A stretch of 16,710 nt of DNA from Planctomycetota bacterium (lineage in GTDB: Bacteria; Planctomycetota; Planctomycetia; Pirellulales; Pirellulaceae). Both the position numbers and the translations under genes were made by a program. The stretch lies in NCBI GenBank assembly GCA_024277285.1, contig JAJRVM010000374.1:1-16710 (forward strand), given 5' to 3'. Position 1 is the first letter of the stretch, and each line of letters opens with the position of its first letter. Positions 7,497-15,100 of this stretch are shown piece by piece. Under the pieces are notes generated by a model that saw only the letters and a list, made by a program, of their open reading frames with translations, had not been told where the DNA came from and ran no database searches.

Positions 7497-8909
7497 TCAG
7501 GGAGCGGGACTGTTGACCGGAACGTCCTCGCAGGCGACACAGAGCTCTGTGACTGTCTCGCAATTTGGGCGGGCTTCGCGCCACAAACGCACGACCGGTA
7601 CCACTTCAGCCCGTTCCGAATCCTCAGCCTGACGCATCCATGAAAGCAGACGCGAGAGGATTTCGTCAATCATGACATCGCACGGTTTGGCTTGAGAATG
7701 CAGAGCCACTTCAGAAGCCATTTCCACGGTCAGCGTGGCAGCCTGCACCGGGTCTTGTCGGGCGATACGCAAGGCCGCACCACGGAGCAGAACTTGAGCG
7801 AACTCCGCTTCCTCGCCAGGCTGGCGCCACAGAGCCAGAATAGGATCCCACAGACTGCATACCTCTTCCCACGACGCCGCATCGAGCCGCAGAGGGAGCA
7901 GTCTTTTCAAGGTTTCCGCCAACTCCTCATACGCTTCCCCCACCGCGCTTTCGTGGCCTGCCGCGAAATGCTCCGACGCCAAGCCAAGCAGGGTCCGGCA
8001 ATCGAAGCGTGGCAACTGGTTGATCGTCTCGAATATATCACCGATTCGATTACAGCCGGCCAGCGTCGTATTCTCGTAAGCACGCGAAGTCCGACGTCGC
8101 AAGCCGTCCATATCGCCTGCGGCGTAGTGTCGCTCGACGAAGGTCAGCCACGATGAGGCGTCGACGGGGGATAAAGCCTCGGCAGACTCTGCGTCCAGGT
8201 AGGCCACGGGCTGGCCGGTAGTACGCCGCTTGGCTTTTCCTTGGTCGTCGGACAGCACGTTCAGCCGATGCAATCGCGTTAACGAAAAGTGAAGCCCCGC
8301 GCCAAACGAGACATCCGCACGCATCGTTCCAGGTAGGCCCAAGAGCAGCGCTTCCGTCGTCGCGAGCCAGTCACTTTTCATCGCAATCACTAAATCCGTA
8401 CGAACCAGCATGGCGTGCAGGGCTCCCATGCGGGCTTCCGTAGACAGTGCGGGGGCATCGAGATGATCCTTGTCCTCCACCAACAACTCCAACTCAGGCA
8501 ATACCGGTTCCGGGTGAAGCTGAGGTTCGGACCCTATGCTAATCACCAACGCACGGAGTATACGGAGCGGATTGAACCCGCACCGTGCCAGGTCGGACTC
8601 ATCGAATGCCACCACATGTGTGTAGACACGCTGCCCTCCCCTGCCGGTGTGTTCTGTGCCGGCGTAGCAAGACATGGAGACACACCGCCGTCCGCTCTTC
8701 AACGGGTAGAAGGCGGCAGCCAATGGCCCCGTACTTTCACCGTCGCCAGGGAAGCAGAGGGATTCATGGGAGGGTGCGTTTCGCGTGATCGTTTGTTTTT
8801 CTTCCGGCTTGAGCCCCTTGCTGGCGGCGATGATCCGGTAGCCTTCCCCCATGGGCGTTCGCACGGAGGTGAAGACGGCCTGATCGCAGTGCAACGCAAT
8901 GTTGGGCAT
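7497..8909 (-). CDS. GTPase-associated protein 1 (GAP1), N2-type N-terminal domain
   Basis: This 470-residue protein has no assigned enzymatic activity. Its N-terminal region (about 1-130) resembles the GAP1-N2 domain: HCDQAVFTSV near the start, GYRIIAASKGL (23-33), NAPSHESL (44-51) and the glycine-rich AGTEHTGRGGQRVYTHVV (83-100). Residues about 150-260 resemble the GAP1 middle domain, and the rest is predicted to be mainly helical and ends in a short cysteine-containing tail. GAP1 proteins are known from comparative genomics as constant neighbours of DO-GTPases in predicted NTP-dependent conflict systems; a role as adaptor or regulator of the GTPase is inference. The start at 8909 has AGGGTGA just upstream and lies 25 bases after the GTPase stop. 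The longer frame from 8975 would overlap the GTPase and adds nothing conserved. I recognise the family by motif memory, not by search. Confidence 0.75.
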   Translation of the reverse strand: MPNIALHCDQAVFTSVRTPMGEGYRIIAASKGLKPEEKQTITRNAPSHESLCFPGDGESTGPLAAAFYPLKSGRRCVSMSCYAGTEHTGRGGQRVYTHVVAFDESDLARCGFNPLRILRALVISIGSEPQLHPEPVLPELELLVEDKDHLDAPALSTEARMGALHAMLVRTDLVIAMKSDWLATTEALLLGLPGTMRADVSFGAGLHFSLTRLHRLNVLSDDQGKAKRRTTGQPVAYLDAESAEALSPVDASSWLTFVERHYAAGDMDGLRRRTSRAYENTTLAGCNRIGDIFETINQLPRFDCRTLLGLASEHFAAGHESAVGEAYEELAETLKRLLPLRLDAASWEEVCSLWDPILALWRQPGEEAEFAQVLLRGAALRIARQDPVQAATLTVEMASEVALHSQAKPCDVMIDEILSRLLSWMRQAEDSERAEVVPVVRLWREARPNCETVTELCVACEDVPVNSPAP

Positions 8910-8934
8910 TTCACCCTGCCTCGACGGAACTCGT

Positions 8935-9828
8935 CTAGAGTTCGGACAATACCCACTCGAACGGTTCCAAGACACCGCGCGGAGCTATGTGTAAGGGATA
9001 CGGCACCACATTCTCCGCGTCGTCGCTACCGTACCCCAATGCGCCAACCACACTGGTCGCAAAAAACCGGTATTTCTCGAAACGCGAGTCGCAGATGTTG
9101 GTAAGCCGGTTCAGGTTGGTTTTGGCGAATCCGCTCGGGTCATCGAAACACTCCGGGCAATAGTCCGCCTTGGATAGCACGATCGCAACCGGCGTAGGCA
9201 CTTTTTCCCCCCGCTGGCACTGAAGCACACCGTCCAGATAGGTCATCAGCTTCAGCGCGAAGAAATCAGGGTGAGCCGAGCCGGACGCGGCCAGCGCGCC
9301 GTCAACCAGGACTACCGCACCGGCGCTTTTTTCCAACAATGACCGTATGACGGCGAACGTCTTGGGATTGGCCACCTCCGCTGCGAGCGCTTCCCCGGCC
9401 ATGTCCGGCATGACCAGATCAAATATCTGCGCGTTTTTGTTCTGTCGTTCACAGACCTGATAGTAAGCCCAATGCCACTCGTCAACTTCCACGGCCGTCT
9501 TCGGAGGGAACTGCCTGGCCGACAAATAGCTTACCACGGTGTGCTGCAGATTGACGGAGTACGCCCCTTTGGGAACGGCGTCAAAATCGTCGGCGCGTTT
9601 CGAAAGCATATCGAGCAGGATACCGAGATAGACCGTTTTACCGACATTGCTATCGCCGAGCACGGTCACAATACACGGATCCCGTTCCTGCAACACCGCT
9701 TCCTGAATGAGCGCCATCGGCGCACTACAGGTGTTGCACACGATAGCGTCGGCCGAGTTATTGGTTTCGCAGATCAGGCAGGGAAGCTCAACTCCCCGAG
9801 TGAGTGCGGGCGCGGTTTTGGTAGCCAA
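8935..9828 (-). CDS. Zinc-ribbon P-loop GTPase, DO-GTPase2-like (TRAFAC clade)
   Basis: This 297-residue protein begins with a treble-clef or zinc-ribbon motif: C17-x2-C20 and C31-x2-C34. The GTPase core follows: Walker A GDSNVGKT (58-65), G3 DMAGE (142-146), G4 SKAD (219-222, the guanine-specifying NKxD variant) and a likely G5 around FFATSVVG (255-262). The ending PRGVLEPFEWVLSEL is typical of DO-GTPases. The protein probably switches between GTP and GDP states to control its partners; the sequence shows nucleotide binding, not the target. The start codon is TTG (9828-9826), with AAGGAG at a suitable distance. The next ATG comes only after the zinc ribbon. It sits 17 bases after the SUMF-like gene and 25 before GAP1, so it is most likely cotranscribed with both. 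Confidence 0.82.
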   Translation of the reverse strand: MATKTAPALTRGVELPCLICETNNSADAIVCNTCSAPMALIQEAVLQERDPCIVTVLGDSNVGKTVYLGILLDMLSKRADDFDAVPKGAYSVNLQHTVVSYLSARQFPPKTAVEVDEWHWAYYQVCERQNKNAQIFDLVMPDMAGEALAAEVANPKTFAVIRSLLEKSAGAVVLVDGALAASGSAHPDFFALKLMTYLDGVLQCQRGEKVPTPVAIVLSKADYCPECFDDPSGFAKTNLNRLTNICDSRFEKYRFFATSVVGALGYGSDDAENVVPYPLHIAPRGVLEPFEWVLSEL

Positions 9829-9845
9829 AGTTTCGCTCCTTAGCG

Positions 9846-10871
9846 TCAGCAGTCGTTAAGCCATATCGCATCGGACAAGTTCATCGCACACCGAAATCCG
9901 GTGTTGTGCGAGCGAGACAGCGCAAGCTGCCCCGTTCGGAAGAGACTTGTCGCCTGCCCCTCGAAGTATGTATCGAAAGCACCGCCTCGTGTGGAATGCA
10001 TCGGCATCTCGCCAACGATCGGATTCCCGTTGTCATCCACGACTTCAAACGGCGAATCCGTCCACTCCCACACGTTACCGACAAGCTGCAACACCTGATT
10101 GGGTGCAGCCCCTTCGGGGTAGGAATCAACCGGAACCGTGGTTCGTTTGCGAGAGGCCCACACATTGCAGCGTTGGCTGTCCATCGCATCACCCCATGGG
10201 AACCGACGCATAACGTCCGTTGAACTCTTGATATGCCACGAGGCGGCCATCTGCCATTCCATCTCCGTCGGCAGCCGTTCCCCGATCCAGAGGGCATAGG
10301 CCTGCGCCTCATACCAACTGATTCCCACGACGGGGTGATCGGTGATCCGCAAATCGTGACGACCCTGCCGCCAATACCTTGGCGCGGGTTGCCCCGTCAG
10401 GTCTTTGAGCTCGATGAGGTGCGGCCAGATCTCCTCCGGCCAGTACTCCAATGAGTCATAACCACCGGCGTCCACGAATTTCTGGAATCGTGCGTTGGTC
10501 ACACAGTGAACGTCCAACAAAAACGGCTCAATGTCGTAGTCCGCTTCGTTCACCGGATCCCCCGAAAGCGTCGGACTGATTGCCACGGTACCCATGGGCA
10601 CCAGCGCCATACGCTGTTCCAACGCCTCCTTGGCTTGCGCGATCGCTTCCGGTCCGTGGGGTTGCTGCGCCCACTGGGCCTGATCCCGCAGCATCACACA
10701 ATACCGCCCCTCATGAGCCATTTGCAGGACGGCGTCTTCCAGAGGAGACGTATAGGGAGCAGGCTCAAACAGTTTGGCCGCTTCCTCGGGCGTCGGTACG
10801 TATGGGACACCACCCATCGACCTTGCGGTACGCGCACGACTCGATTTGCGTGAAAAGAAATTCAACACCAT
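9846..10871 (-). CDS. SUMF1/FGE-fold (formylglycine-generating enzyme-like) protein, probable pseudoenzyme
   Basis: The C-terminal two thirds of this 341-residue protein follow the SUMF1/EgtB/PvdO fold: HPVVGISWYEAQAYALW (179-195), RLPTEMEWQMAA (199-210), PWGD (225-228), GNVWEWT (265-271), RGGAF (295-299) and TGFRCA (324-329). True formylglycine-generating enzymes bind copper with two cysteines in the segment between RGG and GFRCA. Here that stretch (300-323) has no cysteine at all, so the sulfatase-maturing reaction is unlikely, and no sulfatase gene is nearby. The first 85 residues are a helical extension not typical of the fold. Such domains are common as modules in predicted conflict systems and in ligand-binding roles; a binding function is inference. 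The protein has no signal peptide, so it is probably cytoplasmic. An AGGAT ribosome site precedes the ATG at 10871. Confidence 0.8.
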   Translation of the reverse strand: MVLNFFSRKSSRARTARSMGGVPYVPTPEEAAKLFEPAPYTSPLEDAVLQMAHEGRYCVMLRDQAQWAQQPHGPEAIAQAKEALEQRMALVPMGTVAISPTLSGDPVNEADYDIEPFLLDVHCVTNARFQKFVDAGGYDSLEYWPEEIWPHLIELKDLTGQPAPRYWRQGRHDLRITDHPVVGISWYEAQAYALWIGERLPTEMEWQMAASWHIKSSTDVMRRFPWGDAMDSQRCNVWASRKRTTVPVDSYPEGAAPNQVLQLVGNVWEWTDSPFEVVDDNGNPIVGEMPMHSTRGGAFDTYFEGQATSLFRTGQLALSRSHNTGFRCAMNLSDAIWLNDC

Positions 10872-10913
10872 CTATCCTGCTCCGTTGTAGCAGACGACAT
10901 CCCGGTCACGCGA

Positions 10914-11720
10914 TTACACCCCGATGGCTTTGCGTTTGGCATCACGCCGAAGCTTTCGGAACTGCTCCGCGTTCTTGGAACCGGCCGGCTTGGGTACCGC
11001 TTGGGGTAGCGGCACGGCACACGGCGGCGGTGGATCTACCGACACATGGGAAGGAGGCATCGCCCCCAGTTGGTGCAACAATTGCTCTCGCTGAATGGCA
11101 ATATCCTGATGGTCTCGCGTTAGTTGCTCCTGGAGCGAACTTAACGCTTCACGTTGTACGGCCAACTCTGTCTCTGCCCGTTGCACCTTATCCACGCGCA
11201 TCGCCAGATCCTCGCGCAGGGAGTCCAATTCAGACTGCCGGATTTCCATCTCGCGCTGACGCTGCATGGTAGCCTCGTGAACCTCATTCACGCCCTGCTC
11301 ACGTTCACGCATGGTCGCCTCGCTCGACTCGCAGGCTTGTTCCCTCCTCGCCAGCGCCTCCGCACGTGCATCCAACTCAATCGCTTGCTGAGCCAGCTTG
11401 GCTTGTTCTTGTTCTATCCGAACAGACATCTCTTCGATGTCCGCCCGCTGCGTTTCCACCTTGCGAGAGAGTTCTTCCAGAGCAGTGATCTGCGCTCTCG
11501 TTCCAGCGCTCTGCTTCGTTAAACGCGCTTCCTGCTCGGCCAGTTCCTTGCCCTTCTCGATCGCGGCCGCTCGTTCGGCGGCAATCACCTCGACCTGCTG
11601 AGCCAAGCTCTCATGCATGGCGCGCAAGGCCCCCAGGGCACTTCCAGCCAAAGCTCCGACGTCCTCTCCGCTCGGCGCAGGGGGGATGGTTTGATTCCTA
11701 CTTTTCCTTTGAGCTGCCAT
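10914..11720 (-). CDS. 268-residue coiled-coil protein with proline-rich linker and basic tail
   Basis: I do not recognise a named family. Residues about 30-215 are a continuous coiled coil rich in Glu, Gln, Ala and Arg, preceded by a small Ala/Gly-rich head (AGSALGALRAM). A proline-rich linker (about 222-247) follows, and then a 21-residue strongly basic tail (KLRRDAKRKAIGV at the end). No membrane segment or catalytic motif is visible. It is the first gene of the leftward run, 42 bases before the SUMF-like gene, and stands back-to-back with the giant coiled-coil gene, so the two probably share regulatory sequence. A scaffold or oligomerisation role, with the basic tail contacting nucleic acid or an acidic partner, is inference. 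The start at 11720 has GGTGA a few bases upstream. Confidence 0.7.
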   Translation of the reverse strand: MAAQRKSRNQTIPPAPSGEDVGALAGSALGALRAMHESLAQQVEVIAAERAAAIEKGKELAEQEARLTKQSAGTRAQITALEELSRKVETQRADIEEMSVRIEQEQAKLAQQAIELDARAEALARREQACESSEATMREREQGVNEVHEATMQRQREMEIRQSELDSLREDLAMRVDKVQRAETELAVQREALSSLQEQLTRDHQDIAIQREQLLHQLGAMPPSHVSVDPPPPCAVPLPQAVPKPAGSKNAEQFRKLRRDAKRKAIGV

Positions 11721-11868
11721 AGTTTCACCAGCCCCATCGTCCGGCGTATAGCCTTCCGAGGTTCCTATCGGCTACATCCAGGCCGATCCAAGCCTTTGCT
11801 GCATCCTTGGTATTCGTGATACCGAACGAAGTCTACGATACCCTGCGACGAGTTTGATCGTCCGAAAA

Positions 11869-11880
11869 CTATGACCATAG
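11869..11880. promoter_or_regulatory. 12-bp dyad, possible operator
   Basis: CTATGACCATAG has perfect 5-bp arms around two central bases. It lies about 150 bases upstream of the short coiled-coil gene and 263 bases upstream of the large one. Operator function is a guess from symmetry and place. Confidence 0.2.
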
Positions 11881-12004
11881 CAGGCCCCATACGCCGTCGA
11901 TTGAGGCGGGATAGAAGCAGCCACTCGAGCCACTCGCCCGGCCTGACTATCGGACCTAGCAAGGGAGAATAAATCCCGCCGGTCATGGACAAAACGTAAA
12001 CTGA

Positions 12005-12050
12005 TGTTGACCGAATAGCTGTGGACAGCGAAACCACCGTTTCGTCAACA
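12005..12050. promoter_or_regulatory. Nested inverted repeat in the divergent promoter region
   Basis: The inner arms CGAAAC (12029-12034) and GTTTCG (12039-12044) pair perfectly across a 4-base loop. The outer arms TGTTGA (12005-12010) and TCAACA (12045-12050) are also exact complements. The right arms are contiguous, while the left arms are separated by 18 bases. It may be an operator for a dimeric regulator or an RNA hairpin in the leader of the large coiled-coil gene. Confidence 0.3.
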
Positions 12051-12142
12051 GGTGCCCCGCGGGGTGTCCGCAGCTTCATTCGTCCCAGCCGATGAGGCAC
12101 CACACCGCGTACGTCGAGGCGCGAACGGGAGAGACGATCGAC

Positions 12143-15100
12143 ATGAGCAACGATAGCACGTTCACACAATTACTTGCCACGGCAGAGGGTGCATTTGCAG
12201 ACCTTGAGCGTGGCCTGGCAGATCAACGTTCCGCCTTGGACGCCTGGTCCGAAACCGTTCGCCGGCAATACGAGAATGATGTCGAAGAACGCCAGCGGCA
12301 CTTCGCGCAGATTCAAGACGAGCTCAATCGACGTGAGGCCGACATAGCCGAAGCGGCCAGGCAACAGCAGGTCGCTACAGCCGAATTGGAGAAACGGGCC
12401 TCACAGCTTGACAACCGGAACAACGAACTCGAAAAGCAGGCGGCAGCGCTTGCTCAAGAACTGGCTGAGCTGGAGATCGCCCGAAAGGAACGGGCTGACC
12501 TCACGGCACAAATCAAAAGCGAACGAAAAGCACTCGACAAGGAAATCTCTCGGTTTCACAAACAAGTCGGCAAGACCCAAGCCCGACTGGACGACACGGC
12601 CGCTCAACTCCAAGACAAAGCCGATGCACTGGCCTCTCAAGAACAAAAACTCCGTGCGGAAGCGGAAGCCATCGCAGCCCGTACCGCCCAGTTCGACTCC
12701 GATCGAAAACGATGGGAAAAAGACCGGACTGCAATCGATGCGAAACAATGTGCCGAACGTCGGCGACTCGATGACGAGTCAAATAAATTAGCTTCTCTAG
12801 CTTCGGATGTGGCGCAGCGTGAAGAGGCGTCTTCCGCCACACATGAGCATCTCGCTACACTCGAACGCACACTCGCCGCCAAGACCAAGGAACTGGAAGA
12901 AGAGGAGTCGACCGTACGGACGAGTCTGGAAACGATCGCCGAGAAAGAGCGAACCCTCAGGGACAGCGTCAAGTCGAACAACGAGCAGCGAGCCAGAAAC
13001 AAACAAGAAGCATCCGTGCTGGCCGAACAGAAGAAAAACCTGGAAGCACGTATCGCCGACACCCTCGAAACCGAAAAGACACTCGACCGCCGGCAGGCTG
13101 ATCTGGAACAACGAGCGGCGTCTCTGGCTCAGCAGGAGGCGGAACTGGCCAAACGTGAAGAAAAGCTGGCGAAACGTGCCACACAGGTTCAGGGTGAATC
13201 CGACACGTTGGCACAGCAGGCCACACGCTTGCGCGAAGAGGAAAAAACGATCCGGGCTCAATCTGCGAACATCGAGGAAGCGCAGCAACAACAACACCGT
13301 GAAGCCGCTGCCGCTAAAAAGCGAGCGGAGGAGCTCCAGAACCAACAACATGAGCTTGAAAAAAACCTCACAAGCTTGCAGCGTCAGCGCGATGAACTGA
13401 CCCAGCGTAGCGCCGCGGTGGAACAGGCTGCGGCGGAAACGGAAGCCAAACGCAAAGAAGTTGACGCACGAGCCACTCAGATCGAAAACGAGGCTCGTTC
13501 ACGCAATGCACAAATCGCAGTGAAACAGAAAGAAGCGGACCAACGTGAGCGAGAACTCGAAAAACGAGACCGCGACATTGAGAACCGCGAGCAAGCCCTC
13601 CATGCGACCGTAGCCAAGCTCGACAGGCAGCGTGTGGAACTCGAACAGCGACATAAGCAAGCGGACGAACGAGAACAAACGCTTCACCGGAAACAACAAG
13701 AGGTCGATGGGTTCGCCCGCGAAATCAAACAAGAGGAGCAAACGCTCCAAATGCAACGGAGCGAGCTCGAACGTCAGCAGAAAGAAATGACTCAGCGAAT
13801 CGCCGCACTGGAAGATCGAGAAAAAACGCTGGCGGATCAGCACGCTCAACTCGAATCGGCACTCGGGAACGCAGAAAGCACGCAGCAAGCGGCCGAAGAG
13901 GCAAAACGCATTGCCACCGAGATCACAAAGGCACGCCACAAGGAACTCGCCAATGCTCGGAAGGAACTGTCATCGCTCCAGAAGTCGGCCGGCGAAAAAG
14001 ACCAACGGGTAGCCGAACTGGAGTCTGAACTTCAATCCCTGCGTGAAACGGTAGAAACGGAGCGAAAACAACGTGACGAGGCGGCGGCACGAGCGAACGA
14101 ACTCAAGACGGCTCTGAGCCAGGGCGACGCGGCTTCAGCCGAGACGCTGGCAGAACTGAACCGGGTCCGCTCGAAACTCGATGAGCAAGTCGCGTTGGCC
14201 ACAGACGCGGCATCCAAGCTGAAACAAACGCAAATGGCGCTTGAAGAGCAGCAGGAGAATGCGCAACAATCCCATGAGCATGCCGCCAAACTGGAAACGG
14301 AGCTACATGCCCTTCGTAAAGCGGTGGAAGCGGAGCGGAAACAACGTGACGAGGCGGCGGCACGAGCGAACGCGCTCAAGGCGGCCCTGAGCCAGGGCGA
14401 GGCGGCTTCGGCCGAGACGCAGGCAGAACTGGACCGTGTCCGCTCGAAACTCGATGAGCAAGTCGCGTTGGGTAAGGTCGTGGAATCGAAACTGGAGCAG
14501 ACCAGGAACGCACTTGACGATCAGAAACACACGGCCCAACAATCCCGGGAACACACCGCCAAGCTGGAAACGGAAATCAAGAAATTACAGGCGGATCTTG
14601 AAGTGAAAAAAAGCGAAGCCGCGGTGGCCGTCGCGCGGGCAGAATCTGTGGAAGCCGTAGCGAGCAAGAGTCAAGGTGCGGCGGTCAAGCTGTCGCAGCA
14701 AACTGAGCAAATCCAAAGTGAACTCCGGCAGGCCCGGGCGGATCTTCAGCAACGAGAAGCAGCCGCACAAGATGCCAAGGCGGAACTCGCCCACACACAC
14801 GAATCGCTCAGAAAAGAACGTGAGCGGCTGCGCACATCGAAGGCGCACAGCACCGAGCTGGAACATACGATACAGCAGTTACAATCTTCTTTGAGTGAGA
14901 AAGCCAAAGAGGCCGAACGCGCCACGCACGAGGCCTCCTCACTTCAAAAAGCGATGGCACAAACCCAACACCATGCGGCGTCACTTTCCGACACGGCAGC
15001 CGGCACCAAAGCAAAACTCGCATCACTCCAGAGTGAGCTTGATGAGAAGCAGCGGATCGCAGATACCGTACAATCAGAACTCGAAGAAATCCGTAACCTG

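Larger units (their letters stand above)
11721..12142. promoter_or_regulatory. Divergent regulatory region between the two coiled-coil genes
   Basis: These 422 bases hold no supported gene. They contain several dyads: GGTAT-5-ATACC (11809-11823), CTATG-AC-CATAG (11869-11880), the palindrome CCCCGCGGGG (12055-12064) and a nested element at 12005-12050. GATACC also repeats at 11818 and 11837. TTGAC-type hexamers occur on both strands (12007-12012 plus; 12048-12043 minus), but neither has a good -10 at 16-18 bases. The head-to-head layout means that promoters for both genes must lie here, unless the genes are read from further away. Confidence 0.45.

Noticed and set aside
7330..7584. 85-residue N-terminal extension of FTCD
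   Set aside because: The family starts at MSRQLIECVPNFSEG, with a strong GGAGGAAGG ribosome site in front; the extension overlaps GAP1.
7006..7632. 208-codon plus-strand frame across FTCD and the GAP1 end
   Set aside because: It is antisense to two recognisable genes and has no family features or good ribosome site.
8415..9104. 229-codon plus-strand frame opposite GAP1 and the GTPase
   Set aside because: It is antisense to the conserved GAP1-N2 motifs and the GTPase C terminus; no coding signature was seen.
9846..10871. Active formylglycine-generating enzyme for sulfatases
   Set aside because: The catalytic cysteine pair is absent and no sulfatase gene is nearby.
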